Shown: piece after piece, positions 9,669 through 20,315 of the stretch | Layout: each line of letters starts with the position of its first letter | Position numbering within the stretch: the stretch's first letter is position 1 | Assembly (NCBI RefSeq): GCF_018131225.1 | Contig: NZ_JAFCMM010000003.1 | Location: forward strand, 124,001 to 188,000 | Direction of reading: 5' to 3' | Length of the DNA stretch: 64,000 nucleotides | From: Bradyrhizobium sp. U87765 SZCCT0048 | GTDB taxonomy: Bacteria > Pseudomonadota > Alphaproteobacteria > Rhizobiales > Xanthobacteraceae | Made by a program: the position numbers and the translations under genes | Notes under the pieces: generated by a model | The model's input: only the letters and a program-made list of their open reading frames with translations | Databases searched by the model: none | Told to the model about the DNA's origin: nothing

Positions 9669-9749
9669 TGCCTCACGACTTCCTCAACTTGCCGACCGGC
9701 GCGAGCGCACCGGCGTGTTGCAATGGTGTTCGGTATGCATGGCTGCGGC

Positions 9750-11071
<1,322 letters not shown>

Positions 11072-11072
<1 letters not shown>

Positions 11073-11683
11073 CACACTTTATCCTTCAACGAGGTCAGTC
11101 CGCTGATCGGAGCGGACGACGGACGGGTGCTCTGCGGACCGGGCTTCGGCGGGTTGCCGGCGGCGAAGCCGTCGAGCACCTTGTTGAAGCTCTCGACCGT
11201 CAGGTCTTCGTAGGTGTCCTTGCCGACCATCATCATCGGCGCGTTGACGCAGGCGCCGAGGCACTCGACCTCTTCCCAGCTGAAATCGCCGTCGGCGGAC
11301 AGATGGAAGGGATCGTGATGGATGCGGTGCTGGCATTCCTTGATCAGGTCGCCGGCGCCGCGCAGCTGGCACGGCGTGGTGCCGCAAACCTGGACGTGGG
11401 CCTTCTTGCCCACCGGCTGCAGCTGGAACATGGTGTAGAAGGTCGCAACCTCGAGCACGCGGATGTAGGGCATGTCGAGGAGATCGGCGACGGCGCGGAT
11501 CGCCGGCTCGGACACCCAGCCGTCGTGCTGCTCCTGCACCTTCCACAGGATCGGGATCACCGCCGAGGCCTGGCGGCCTTCGGGATACTTCGCGATCTGC
11601 GCCTTCGCCCAGGCGAGGTTTTCCGCGGTGAACTCGAAGCTCGCGGGCTGCAGCTCTTTCGGTGCCAGACGGCGGACGGACAT
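11072..11683 (-). CDS. nuoE: NADH-quinone oxidoreductase subunit E ([2Fe-2S] N1a)
   Basis: Thioredoxin-fold subunit of the NADH-oxidising module, 203 residues. The four cluster ligands of N1a are Cys100, Cys105 (CGTTPCQLRGA), Cys141 and Cys145 (CLGACVNAPM). The amino-terminal helical part with PEGRQASAVIPILWKVQEQ is typical. A 70-base gap separates it from nuoD upstream; no separate gene is evident in that gap. Confidence 0.95.
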
Positions 11684-11753
11684 GGGACTCAGTCTCTCAA
11701 CGAGCGCCGGGCGGCGCCGAGGTTGCAGGCGAAGGCGGGGCTGACGGTCGAAA

Positions 11754-12944
11754 TCACCGGTCGACCTCTCCGAACACGATGTCGAGCGAGCCGAGGATGG
11801 CCGACACGTCCGCGAGCAGATGGCCCCTGCACAGGAAGTCCATCGCCTGCAGATGCGCGAACCCCGGCGCGCGAATCTTGCACTTGTAGGGCTTGTTGCT
11901 GCCGTCGGCGACGAGATAGACGCCGAACTCGCCCTTCGGCGCCTCGACCGCGGCGTAGACTTCGCCGGCCGGCACGTGGAAGCCTTCAGTGTAGAGCTTG
12001 AAGTGATGGATCAGCGCTTCCATCGAGCGCTTCATGTCGCCGCGACGCGGCGGGAAGATCTTGTGATCCTCCACGGCGACGGGACCCTGCCCGTCCGGCG
12101 CGCGCAGCTTCTCGATGCACTGCTTCATGATGCGCACCGACTGGCGCATCTCCTCGACGCGGATGCAGTAGCGATCGTAGCAGTCGCCGTTCTTGCCGAT
12201 CGGGATATCGAAATCCATCTCGGCGTAACACTCGTAGGGCTGCGCCTTGCGCAGGTCCCACGCTGCGCCCGAGCCGCGCACCATGACGCCGGAGAAGCCC
12301 CACTCCCATGCCTGCTCCAGCGTCACCACGCCGATGTCGACGTTGCGCTGCTTGAAGATGCGGTTGTCGGTGAGCAGGGTCTCGAGGTCGTCGACGACCT
12401 TGATGAACGGATCGCACCAGTTCCAGATGTCGTCGATCAGCGCCGGCGGCAGGTCCTGGTGGACGCCGCCGATGCGGAAGAACGCGGCGTGCATGCGGCT
12501 GCCCGAGGCGCGCTCGTAGAACACCATCAGCTTCTCGCGCTCTTCGAAGCCCCACAGCGGCGGGGTGAGCGCGCCGACGTCCATCGCCTGCGTCGTGACG
12601 TTGAGCAGATGCGACAGGATGCGGCCGATCTCGCTGTACAGCACGCGGATCAGCTGACCGCGCCGCGGCACCGTGATGCCCAGCAGCTTTTCCGCCGCGA
12701 GGCAGAACGCGTGCTCCTGGTTCATCGGCGCGACGTAGTCGAGGCGATCGAAATACGGAATCGCCTGCAGGTAGGTCTTCTGCTCGATCAGCTTCTCGGT
12801 GCCGCGATGCAAAAGGCCGATATGCGGATCGACGCGTTCGACCACCTCGCCGTCGAGCTCGAGCACGAGGCGCAGCACGCCGTGGGCCGCCGGATGCTGC
12901 GGCCCGAAGTTGATCGTGAAATTGCGGAGCGATGCCTCAGCCAT
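11754..12944 (-). CDS. nuoD: NADH-quinone oxidoreductase subunit D
   Basis: 49-kDa-type subunit that forms the quinone-binding cavity with NuoB, 396 residues. The start is the ATG at 12944 (MAEASLRNFTINFGPQHPAAHG); a longer in-frame extension of 22 Arg/Gly-rich residues reaches back into nuoC and is not credible. The GPQHPAAHGVLR loop that touches the quinone, the HIGLLHRGTEKL segment and the carboxy-terminal ADVSAILGSLDIVFGEVDR are family hallmarks. The start overlaps the nuoC stop by one base. Confidence 0.96.
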   Translation of the reverse strand: MAEASLRNFTINFGPQHPAAHGVLRLVLELDGEVVERVDPHIGLLHRGTEKLIEQKTYLQAIPYFDRLDYVAPMNQEHAFCLAAEKLLGITVPRRGQLIRVLYSEIGRILSHLLNVTTQAMDVGALTPPLWGFEEREKLMVFYERASGSRMHAAFFRIGGVHQDLPPALIDDIWNWCDPFIKVVDDLETLLTDNRIFKQRNVDIGVVTLEQAWEWGFSGVMVRGSGAAWDLRKAQPYECYAEMDFDIPIGKNGDCYDRYCIRVEEMRQSVRIMKQCIEKLRAPDGQGPVAVEDHKIFPPRRGDMKRSMEALIHHFKLYTEGFHVPAGEVYAAVEAPKGEFGVYLVADGSNKPYKCKIRAPGFAHLQAMDFLCRGHLLADVSAILGSLDIVFGEVDR

Positions 12945-13609
12945 CAGTTGCCTGCCTTTCCGCCGGCGGCCTTCTCGTCGCCCGGCAGCGGATAGTCCGC
13001 GCCTTCCCACGGCGACATGAAATCGAACTTGCGGAATTCCTGGTTGAGCCGGACCGGCTCGTAAACCACGCGCTTCTCCTGGTCGTCGTAACGCACCTCG
13101 ACGAAGCCGGTCAGCGGGAAGTCCTTGCGCAGCGGATGACCGTCGAAGCCGTAGTCGGTCAGCAGGCGGCGCATGTCGGGGTGACCGGTAAAGATCACGC
13201 CGTAGAGATCGTAGGTCTCGCGCTCGAACCAGTCGGCGCCCGGAAATACGTCGATGATCGACGGCACCTGGGTGGTCTCGCCGGCATGTCCACGCAGCCG
13301 CAGGCGCTCGTTCAGCGCCGGTGACATCAGGTGATAGACCACGTCGAAGCGCAGCTCGCGCCCCGGGTAGTCCACCGCCGTGACGTCGATGATGTTGATG
13401 AAGCGGAAACGCGGATCGTCGCGCAGCAGCCGCACGACCTCCACAATTTTGCCGGTCTCCACCGCTACGGTGAGCTGGTCGAACGCGATGTCATACGCGA
13501 GCGCCGCGCCAGGCAGCGCTGCGACAATCGCCTGCCCCAAAGCATCCAGCCTGGAGCTGTCGAGCTTGGAGGCATCGCGTTGGGAGGCGTCGAGCTTCGC
13601 GTCGTCCAT
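12944..13609 (-). CDS. nuoC: NADH-quinone oxidoreductase subunit C
   Basis: 30-kDa-type peripheral subunit that joins NuoB and NuoD, 221 residues. The complex I 30-kDa signature ERETYDLYGVIFTGHPDMRRLLTDYGF is present at about 130-156, followed by GHPLRKDFPLTGF. The first 25 residues are an Asp/Ser/Lys-rich leader (KLDASQRDASKLDSSRLDA) with an imperfect repeated motif; alternative internal starts cannot be excluded. It lies 27 bases after nuoB. Confidence 0.95.
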   Translation of the reverse strand: MDDAKLDASQRDASKLDSSRLDALGQAIVAALPGAALAYDIAFDQLTVAVETGKIVEVVRLLRDDPRFRFINIIDVTAVDYPGRELRFDVVYHLMSPALNERLRLRGHAGETTQVPSIIDVFPGADWFERETYDLYGVIFTGHPDMRRLLTDYGFDGHPLRKDFPLTGFVEVRYDDQEKRVVYEPVRLNQEFRKFDFMSPWEGADYPLPGDEKAAGGKAGN

Positions 13610-13636
13610 TCCTGCAGGCCTTAAAACGTTTGAAAC

Positions 13637-14209
13637 CTAGCGTTCGATCGTGCCGGTGCGCCGGATCTTCTTCTGCAACAGCATGACGCCGTACAGCAGC
13701 GCTTCCGCGGTGGGCGGACAGCCGGGCACATAGATGTCGACGGGCACGACGCGGTCGCAGCCACGCACCACCGAGTACGAATAGTGGTAGTAGCCGCCGC
13801 CATTGGCGCACGATCCCATCGAGATGACGTAGCGCGGCTCCGGCATCTGGTCATAGACCTTGCGCAGCGCCGGGGCCATCTTGTTGGTCAGCGTGCCGGC
13901 GACGATCATCACGTCCGACTGGCGCGGCGAGGCGCGCGGCGCGAAGCCGAAGCGCTCGGCGTCGTAGCGCGGCATCGACATCTGCATCATTTCGACCGCG
14001 CAGCAGGCGAGACCGAAGGTCATCCACATCAGCGAGCCGGTGCGCGCCCAGGTGATCAGGTCCTCCGTCGCGGTGACGAAGAAGCCCTTGTCGGCGAGCT
14101 CGTTGTTCACTTCGAGGAAGAAACGATCGTCCGCCCCCACCGGCTGTCCGGTGCGGGGGTCAAGAACGCCGGTGGCCGCCGGTGCAACTGCGGGCTGGAT
14201 CAATCCCAT
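13637..14209 (-). CDS. nuoB: NADH-quinone oxidoreductase subunit B ([4Fe-4S] N2)
   Basis: Subunit carrying cluster N2, the last electron carrier before quinone. The unusual adjacent pair Cys69-Cys70 (FGLACCAVEMM), Cys134 (GSCANGGG) and Cys164 (VPGCPPTAEALLYG) are the expected ligands. The ATG at 14209 gives 190 residues and overlaps the 3' end of nuoA by 10 bases, with AAAGGGG upstream as ribosome site. An ATG seven codons earlier, at 14230, is possible but has poorer context. Confidence 0.95.
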   Translation of the reverse strand: MGLIQPAVAPAATGVLDPRTGQPVGADDRFFLEVNNELADKGFFVTATEDLITWARTGSLMWMTFGLACCAVEMMQMSMPRYDAERFGFAPRASPRQSDVMIVAGTLTNKMAPALRKVYDQMPEPRYVISMGSCANGGGYYHYSYSVVRGCDRVVPVDIYVPGCPPTAEALLYGVMLLQKKIRRTGTIER

Positions 14210-14571
14210 TCCAGCGCCCCTTTCTTCCATTCATAGGCAAAACCGATGGTCAGCACCGCCAGGAACACCATCATCGACCAGAAGCCGGCGGCGCCAAGCT
14301 TGCCGAAGGCCACCGCCCACGGGAACAGGAACGCGACCTCGAGGTCGAAAATGATGAACAGGATGGCAACCAGATAGAAGCGCACGTCGAACTTCATGCG
14401 CGCGTCGTCGAAGGCGTTGAAGCCGCACTCGTAGGCGGAGAGCTTTTCCGCATCCGGCTGCTGGTACGCGACGAGGAACGGGGCGATCAGCAACGCCAGT
14501 CCGATCACCACCGCGACGCCGATGAACACGACAAGGGGTAGGTAGCTCTGCAAGATGCCGCCCATCGGCAA
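14200..14571 (-). CDS. nuoA: NADH-quinone oxidoreductase subunit A
   Basis: First gene of the complex I operon, 123 residues, three membrane helices. The TM1-2 loop YECGFNAFDDARMKFDVRFYLVAILFIIFDLEVAFLFPW holds the conserved Cys that reports the active/deactive state in mitochondrial ND3 (here in ECGFNAF) and the acidic IFDLEVAFL helix. The operon promoter should lie in the 167 bases between this gene and the marR stop at 14739; no clear promoter or terminator was recognised there. Confidence 0.95.
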   Translation of the reverse strand: MPMGGILQSYLPLVVFIGVAVVIGLALLIAPFLVAYQQPDAEKLSAYECGFNAFDDARMKFDVRFYLVAILFIIFDLEVAFLFPWAVAFGKLGAAGFWSMMVFLAVLTIGFAYEWKKGALEWD

Positions 14572-14738
14572 TCCTCGATCTCAGCGGAAAACCGTTCCGC
14601 GGATTCGCGAAACTTTGGAATGGTTCTGGATTAGCGCAGTGCAACAGGGGTGGCAAGACAAGGTATTTTGAGCCCTTCCATGATGAAGTGCAGATGGGGA
14701 CAAGCCTTTTCGGCCCCGGCCAACCGCCCGCGTCACAA

Positions 14739-15266
14739 TTATTTATTCTCGATCTGGCGCTCCGCCTCCAGCATTGCCGCAGCTTTCCCGGTCAGAACGT
14801 CGATCGCACCCAGCAGGCCGGCGACCTCTGCCGGATCGATTCCCGTGAGCAGGTCGCGCTGGCGCTCCAGCGCGCCTTCGACAATCCTGTCATGCGCTGA
14901 GAGCCCGGCTTTGGTCAGCGACACCAGCACCTCGCGGGTGTCGCGGGCGTTGACCTCCTTCGCGACGATCTTGCGCGCCACGAGCCCGGCCAGCGCCCGG
15001 CTGATCTGCCCCTTGTCCATGCCGACCGCCTCGGCCAGCCGGGCCACGCTCATCGGCGGCCGCCGCCCCAGCGAGGCGACGAGACCGAACTCGACCGACG
15101 ACAACCCGGCGAGCCGCTTGTAGCGCAGCAACGCGCCGCGCTTGAGCAGGTTGGCGAGCACGATCAGCCGCGACGACAGCATCCCGGTGATCGGCGCGAG
15201 CTCGGCCACGCCGGCCTCCGCCCCCTGCCCCGGCGCCTGCTCCATCGCGGTCTCGATCTCGGTCAT
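14739..15266 (-). CDS. MarR-family transcriptional regulator
   Basis: Winged-helix MarR protein. The central part (LSSVEFGLVASLGRRPPMSVARLAEAVGMDKGQISRALAGLVARKIVAKE) is the helix-turn-helix and the VNARDTREVLVSLTKAG stretch is the wing. The ATG at 15266 (MTEIETAMEQ) was chosen, about 175 residues; an upstream ATG at 15305 would add 13 residues. It is transcribed away from the Rieske oxygenase, with a promoter and palindrome between them, so it probably represses that oxygenase in answer to a phenolic or aromatic acid. The ligand is unknown. Confidence 0.85.
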   Translation of the reverse strand: MTEIETAMEQAPGQGAEAGVAELAPITGMLSSRLIVLANLLKRGALLRYKRLAGLSSVEFGLVASLGRRPPMSVARLAEAVGMDKGQISRALAGLVARKIVAKEVNARDTREVLVSLTKAGLSAHDRIVEGALERQRDLLTGIDPAEVAGLLGAIDVLTGKAAAMLEAERQIENK

Positions 15267-15350
15267 CCCCGTCCTCTGCCAAGAAAACCGTTCCAAGCCA
15301 AGCACCTCCCTGCCGATCCCGCGCTCGAGCGAGGGACGGCCGGAAATTCG

Positions 15351-15379
15351 TTGACATTGTCATCGATCTCCTCTCATTT
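15351..15379 (+). promoter_or_regulatory. Putative promoter with overlapping palindromic operator, Rieske oxygenase gene
   Basis: TTGACA at 15351-15356, a 17-base spacer and TCATTT at 15374-15379 form a fair RpoD-type promoter 60 bases before the oxygenase start. The palindrome TGACATTGTCA (15352-15362) sits on the -35 box and lies between the divergent marR and oxygenase genes, the place expected for a MarR operator. Promoter and operator are inferred from sequence only. Confidence 0.45.
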
Positions 15380-15438
15380 TTCCAGTTCCAAACAAAAGGA
15401 AACGCCCCGGTCCCCGACCATGGGCGGGAGGAAACGAC

Positions 15439-16623
15439 ATGACCATCGTCGCCCACGACACCGGCACCGGCTATGAGATGAAACCGGCGGCCTACAAGGC
15501 CGACCTGACCGAGGTCGGCCGGGGCAAGCCGATGGGGGAACTGCTGCGGCGGTACTGGCATCCGGTCGGGCTGTCCACGGACGCCCGCGACACCCCGGTG
15601 CGTGTCCAGGCCCTCGGCGAGGACCTCATCCTGTTCCGCGACAGGCAGGGCCGGCCCGGCCTGCTCCATGCCCGCTGCTGCCACCGCGGCACGACGCTCT
15701 ACTATGGCAAGGTCGAGGACCAGGGCATCCGCTGCTGCTACCACGGCTGGCTGTTCGACACCGAAGGCCATTGCCTGGAACAGCCCTGCGAGCCGAACGG
15801 CGGCGCGTTCAAGGACCGGGTGCGCCAACCCTGGTATCCGGTCGAGGAACGCTACGGCCTGATCTTCGCCTATATGGGCCCGCCGGACAAAAAGCCGGTG
15901 CTACCGCGCTACGACTGCCTTGAGACCATGGACGAGGGCGAGTTCGTCGAGGCCGACGACAGCTCGATCGGCGGTGGTGGCCCGGCGATCATTCCCTGCA
16001 ACTGGCTGCAGCATTTCGAGAACGTCGCTGACCCCTATCATGTGCCGGTGCTGCACGGCTCGTTCAGCGGCCCGCAGTTCACCACCATGATGGCGTCGAT
16101 GCCCGACGTCACCTTCGAGAGCACACCGCGCGGCGTCGCAGTGCGCTCCACCCGCCGACAGGACGACGGCAAGGTGTTCTACCGCGTGACCGAGGCCGTC
16201 TTCCCCACCCTGCGCGTCGTGCCCAATCCGCGGGTCGCGCAGTTCGTCCGCGTCGAGTCGATCGGCTGGGTGCTGCCGATGACCGACACCTCGTTCCGCA
16301 TCTATGTCGCCGGCCGCGTCAGGAATGCCGGCGACATCGGCCGCATGCGCTCCAAGTTCAACGGCAAGTTCTGGTGGGACATGACCGAGGACGAGCACCA
16401 GCGCTTCCCAGGCGACTACGAGGCCCAGGTCGGCCAGGGCCCGATCACGATGCATTCGGAGGAGCATTTCGGCCAGAGCGACCGTGGCGTTCTGCTGGTG
16501 CGGCGGATGATCCGTGATCAGCTCGACGCCCTGGCGGCGGGGCGCGATCCGGCCGGCGTCAGTTTCGATGCCGGCGCGCCGCCCGTGACGTTCGAGGCCG
16601 GCAACTACATTCGCGAAGCCTGA
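15439..16623 (+). CDS. Rieske [2Fe-2S] aromatic ring-hydroxylating oxygenase, catalytic subunit
   Basis: Terminal oxygenase component of a Rieske non-heme iron oxygenase, 394 residues. The Rieske ligands are Cys80-x-His82 and Cys99-xx-His102 (CYHGWLFD). The mononuclear iron site follows the family pattern NWLQHFENVADPYHVPVLHG with the bridging Asp198 and ligands His201 and His206. It is nearest in style to the phthalate 4,5-dioxygenase / vanillate demethylase type, where one polypeptide works with a separate reductase. No reductase or ferredoxin gene is adjacent, so the electron donor must lie elsewhere. GGGAGGAAACGAC precedes the ATG. The MFS gene 95 bases downstream may import the substrate. 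Substrate unknown. Confidence 0.88.
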   Translation: MTIVAHDTGTGYEMKPAAYKADLTEVGRGKPMGELLRRYWHPVGLSTDARDTPVRVQALGEDLILFRDRQGRPGLLHARCCHRGTTLYYGKVEDQGIRCCYHGWLFDTEGHCLEQPCEPNGGAFKDRVRQPWYPVEERYGLIFAYMGPPDKKPVLPRYDCLETMDEGEFVEADDSSIGGGGPAIIPCNWLQHFENVADPYHVPVLHGSFSGPQFTTMMASMPDVTFESTPRGVAVRSTRRQDDGKVFYRVTEAVFPTLRVVPNPRVAQFVRVESIGWVLPMTDTSFRIYVAGRVRNAGDIGRMRSKFNGKFWWDMTEDEHQRFPGDYEAQVGQGPITMHSEEHFGQSDRGVLLVRRMIRDQLDALAAGRDPAGVSFDAGAPPVTFEAGNYIREA

Positions 16624-16718
16624 CGGCGCCATCACGCCGCTGCATGCGCAAGACGACCCGCGACGCCGGCCACGGCCGGCGCGCCACATATATAAGAACG
16701 CCACATCGGGAGGGACCC

Positions 16719-18020
16719 ATGGTCGATGTCGCACCGCAGGCGATTCCGCAAGCACGGGCGCACGCGCCGACGGCGCTGCGCCGCTACTACGTGCTCGGAT
16801 TGCTGACCACGATCTATGCGCTGAACTTCCTCGACCGCACCATCTTCAACGTGCTGATCGAGCCCATCAAGAAGGAGTTCGCGCTCAGCGACACCATGAT
16901 GGGACTGCTCGCCGGTTTCGGCTTCGTGCTGTTCTACTCGATCCTCGGCATCCCGATCGCGCGCGCCGCCGATCGCCTCAACCGCCGCAACATCGTCGCC
17001 GTGGCGTTCGCGTTCTGGAGCGCGATGACATTCCTGTGCGGCCTCGCCTCGAGCGTCACCACGCTGGCGCTGGCGCGCATCGGTGTCGGCATCGGCGAAT
17101 CCGCGGGCACGCCCGCCTCGCAGTCGCTGGTCGCCGACCTCTTCACCAAGAACGAACGGCCGCGCGCGCTCGGCATCTATGCCATCGGCACCTATCTCGG
17201 CGTGTTTCTCGGCTACTTCATCGGCGGCTGGGTGAGCCAGCATTACGGCTGGCGCACGGCCTTCATGAGCGCGGGCCTGCCGGGCCTCGTGCTCGCCGCC
17301 GTGCTGTGGCTGACCGTCGCCGAGCCGGCGCGCGGCGCCTCCGAACCGGGCAGCGCATCGGTCACGCCCGACCCGCTCGGCGCGACGCTGCGTTTTCTGT
17401 TCACCCAGCGCAGCTTCGTCATCGTGCTGATCGGCTTCTGCCTGACGACCTACACCAACTACGCCACCTCGGCGTGGATTCCGCCGTTCCTCGCCCGCGT
17501 GCATCACCTGTCGAGCGCCGAGATCGGCACCTATGCCGGCACCTTCAAGGGACTGTGCGGCATGGCCGGCACGCTGGTCGGCGGCCTCGTCGTCGCGCGC
17601 ATCAGCCGCCGCGACGACCGCTGGAAACTGTGGGCGCCGGCGCTGATGTCGGGCCTCGCCGGCCCGGTGTTCGCCGTGTGCATGCTGACACCGAGCTTCA
17701 CGATCATGGTCGCCGCCCTCGCCGCCACTTCGTTCCTGGTCGGCTTCCATCTCGGGCCGATCTTTGCGATCGCGCAGACGGTGGCGCGGCCGAGCATGCG
17801 CGCGCTGGCCTCCGCCATCGTGCTCTTGACCGCGACCTGCTTCGGCCAGGGCGTCGGCCCGCTCGCGGTCGGCATGATCAGCGACATGTTGAAGGCGAGC
17901 TACGGCGCGGATGCCGTGCGCTACGCGCTGCTGTCGGCGGGCGCGACCTCGACGCTCGGCGCGCTGCTGTTCGTGTGGGCGGCAGGCGCGATCCGCGGCG
18001 ACATCGCACGGGCAACCTGA
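16719..18020 (+). CDS. MFS transporter, spinster-like
   Basis: Major facilitator of about 433 residues from the ATG at 16719, which has GGGAGGGACCC as ribosome site; the frame is open 25 codons further upstream but without support. Hydrophobic segments for 12 helices are seen. RAADRLNRRNIVAVAFAFWS is the A-motif loop between helices 2 and 3, and GVGIGESAGTPASQSLVADLF is typical of the spinster / anion:cation symporter-like branch. Position directly after the Rieske oxygenase suggests uptake of the same aromatic or organic acid, an inference from context. Confidence 0.85.
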   Translation: MVDVAPQAIPQARAHAPTALRRYYVLGLLTTIYALNFLDRTIFNVLIEPIKKEFALSDTMMGLLAGFGFVLFYSILGIPIARAADRLNRRNIVAVAFAFWSAMTFLCGLASSVTTLALARIGVGIGESAGTPASQSLVADLFTKNERPRALGIYAIGTYLGVFLGYFIGGWVSQHYGWRTAFMSAGLPGLVLAAVLWLTVAEPARGASEPGSASVTPDPLGATLRFLFTQRSFVIVLIGFCLTTYTNYATSAWIPPFLARVHHLSSAEIGTYAGTFKGLCGMAGTLVGGLVVARISRRDDRWKLWAPALMSGLAGPVFAVCMLTPSFTIMVAALAATSFLVGFHLGPIFAIAQTVARPSMRALASAIVLLTATCFGQGVGPLAVGMISDMLKASYGADAVRYALLSAGATSTLGALLFVWAAGAIRGDIARAT

Positions 18021-18069
18021 TCACGTGGAAGAAAACCCACATGATCGTGCCGACATCACACACTTCAAC

Positions 18070-18096
18070 TTGACTTGGGCGAACGGCACCTTTAAG
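18070..18096 (+). promoter_or_regulatory. Putative tRNA-Asp promoter
   Basis: TTGACT at 18070-18075 and TTTAAG at 18091-18096 (spacer 15, or 16-17 if the -10 is read one or two bases later) lie about 38 bases before the mature tRNA-Asp. The spacing is slightly short for RpoD, so confidence is modest. Confidence 0.35.
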
Positions 18097-18133
18097 TCCC
18101 ACATCCATCGCGGCGGGGCATTGTTCCCCCGAT

Positions 18134-18210
<77 letters not shown>

Positions 18211-18504
18211 GCGAAATCAAGCACTTAGCTGAAATTTCGATCTGCGCATGCCCGATCTGGCGATGTTCGCCCGATGGCCCCTGCCCATAACCCCTGTTCC
18301 CGACCATCCGAACTGCCCTGAATTCGGCATCGCTGCGTCAAGGCGCACGCGTGGACCCCGATTTTGACAGGCGTCGCGTTTGCCACAGGCCCGAAAATGC
18401 CCGTTTTCCGGCCCGAACGGGCGTGGTTGGCCGCAATCGAATCGTCTAAGCCGCGATTTACCTGCATTTTTTGACACAACCATCACACCCAAGGAGGGCC
18501 AGAT

Positions 18505-18804
18505 ATGGCGAAGAAAGCAGCGAGCCCCGCCACTGTCACGCTCAAGCATCTCGCGGCTGGCCTGGCCGAGGAGCATGAGCTCTCCAAGAAGCAGACCGAG
18601 GCGATTCTTACCGATCTCATCGGCAAGATCACCAAGCACCTGAAAAAGGGCGAGCGCGTCCGCATCGTTGGCCTCGGCATCCTCCAGGTCCGCAAGCGCG
18701 CCGCCCGCACCGGCCGCAACCCCGCCACCGGCGAGGCCATCCAGATCAAGGCCAGCAAGAAGGTTGCCTTCCGCGCCGCCAAGGAACTGAAGGAAGCGGT
18801 CTGA
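18505..18804 (+). CDS. HU-family DNA-binding protein
   Basis: Small histone-like protein of 99 residues that bends and compacts DNA as a dimer. The family core is clear: helical start with LKHLAAGLAEEHELSKKQTEAIL, GERVRIVGLGILQVRKRAARTGRNPATGEAIQIKASKKVAFRAAKELK. The beta-arm with the Arg-Asn-Pro tip (RTGRNPATGE) intercalates DNA in HU/IHF. The AAGGAGGGCCAGAT ribosome site is strong. Relative to E. coli HU it starts with a few extra residues (MAKKAASPATV). The 294 bases upstream, to tRNA-Asp, hold no further gene. Confidence 0.93.
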   Translation: MAKKAASPATVTLKHLAAGLAEEHELSKKQTEAILTDLIGKITKHLKKGERVRIVGLGILQVRKRAARTGRNPATGEAIQIKASKKVAFRAAKELKEAV

Positions 18805-19052
18805 GAAAAAGACGGCGCCGCCGATGTGACCTTCCTGCATCATCAGTTGCCGGCTCGTCCTGGAGACACCAGATCAGGAAAGCGGCACGCGAAGCATCAA
18901 TTTGCGAATGCCCCTGTCGCATCGGAGGTTGGTGATCGAGCGCGCTGCAACGTGTCACGAACTTCGGATGCGGGGGCACCCGTTTCGCGCTACCATCATC
19001 TCGGGGCCGGTCGCAGCGACGGCCCCGGAATGCCCCTCAGCCGCTGCGGCGG

Positions 19053-20315
19053 TTGCTCCTCGTGATTCCTCCCTTTACCTTCGCCCCGTCGATCACCGAG
19101 CGCTTCCTGCGCTATGTCGCCATCGACACACAGTCCGATCCGGACTCGCCCACCTGCCCCTCCACCGACAAGCAGAAGAATCTCGGACGCCTGCTGGCGC
19201 AGGAGCTCGTCGAGATGGGCCTCGCCGACGCGCATCTCGATGACAACGGCTACGTCTACGCCACCATCCCGGCGACGTCGGCGAAGCAGGTGCCGGTGAT
19301 CTGCTTCTGCTCGCACATGGACACTTCGCCGGACTGCACTGGCAAGGACGTCAGGCCGCAGATCGTGCGCAACTACCAGGGCGGCGACATCGTGCTGCTG
19401 GCCGATCCGTCGCAGGTGATTCGCGCCGCGGCGCATCCGGCGCTCGCCACCCAGATCGGCAACGACATCATCACGACCGACGGCACCACGCTGCTTGGCG
19501 CCGACAACAAGGCCGGCGTCGCCGAGATCATGGAAGCGGCGCGCTTCCTGGTGGCGAACCCGCAGATTCCCCACGGCGTCATCAAGATCCTGTTCACGCC
19601 CGACGAGGAGATCGGCCGCGGCGTCGACAAAGTGGACCTGAAGAAGCTCGGCGCCGAATTCGCCTACACCATCGACGGCGAAAGCGCCGGCCACCTCGAG
19701 GACGAGACCTTCTCGGCGGACTCCGCCACCGTGTTCATCCAGGGCCTCAGCGCGCATCCCGGCTTCGCCAAGGGGCAGATGGAGCACGCCATCAAGATTG
19801 CTGCGCGCATCGTCGAAGGCCTGCCCAAGGATACCTGCTCGCCAGAGACGACGGAAGGCCGCGACGGGTTCCTCCATGTCACCCGCCTCTCCGGCGGCCT
19901 CGACAGCGCCGAGCTCAGCCTGATCGTTCGTGACTTTTCGACGGCAGGACTGCACGACAAGGAAGCTTTGCTGGAGCGCATCGTGAAGGACGTGATGCGT
20001 GACTTCCCGCGCTCGTCCTACCGCATCGAGATCCGCGAGCAGTACCGCAACATGAAGGAGGTGCTGGACCGCCATCCGCAGGTCAGCGCCCATGCGGCCG
20101 AGGCGATCCGCCGCGCAGGGCTGACACCGGTGCGCACCAGCATCCGCGGCGGCACCGACGGCTCGCGGCTGTCGTTCATGGGGCTGCCCTGCCCCAACAT
20201 CTTCGCCGGCGAGCACGCCTTCCACTCGCGTCTGGAATGGGTGAGCGTGCAGGACATGGAGAAGGCGGCGCAGACCATCGTTCATCTCGCGATGATCTGG
20301 GAAGAGAACGCCTGA
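19053..20315 (+). CDS. pepT: Peptidase T (tripeptide aminopeptidase, M20B)
   Basis: Cytoplasmic zinc aminopeptidase that releases the N-terminal residue of tripeptides; about 420 residues, normal for PepT. The M20 metal-site motifs are visible: CFCSHMDTSPD (His, Asp), TTLLGADNKAGVAEIMEA (bridging Asp), FTPDEEIGRG (Glu-Glu), YTIDGESAG and the late AGEHAFHSRLEWV His. The start is uncertain: a TTG at 19053 or the GTG at 19062 (VIPPFTFAPSITERFLRYV). It is monocistronic in appearance. Confidence 0.92.
   Translation: MLLVIPPFTFAPSITERFLRYVAIDTQSDPDSPTCPSTDKQKNLGRLLAQELVEMGLADAHLDDNGYVYATIPATSAKQVPVICFCSHMDTSPDCTGKDVRPQIVRNYQGGDIVLLADPSQVIRAAAHPALATQIGNDIITTDGTTLLGADNKAGVAEIMEAARFLVANPQIPHGVIKILFTPDEEIGRGVDKVDLKKLGAEFAYTIDGESAGHLEDETFSADSATVFIQGLSAHPGFAKGQMEHAIKIAARIVEGLPKDTCSPETTEGRDGFLHVTRLSGGLDSAELSLIVRDFSTAGLHDKEALLERIVKDVMRDFPRSSYRIEIREQYRNMKEVLDRHPQVSAHAAEAIRRAGLTPVRTSIRGGTDGSRLSFMGLPCPNIFAGEHAFHSRLEWVSVQDMEKAAQTIVHLAMIWEENA

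Noticed and set aside
18471..18476. TTGACA just upstream of HU as a -35 box
   Set aside because: It is only 29 bases before the start codon, leaving no room for a -10 box and leader.
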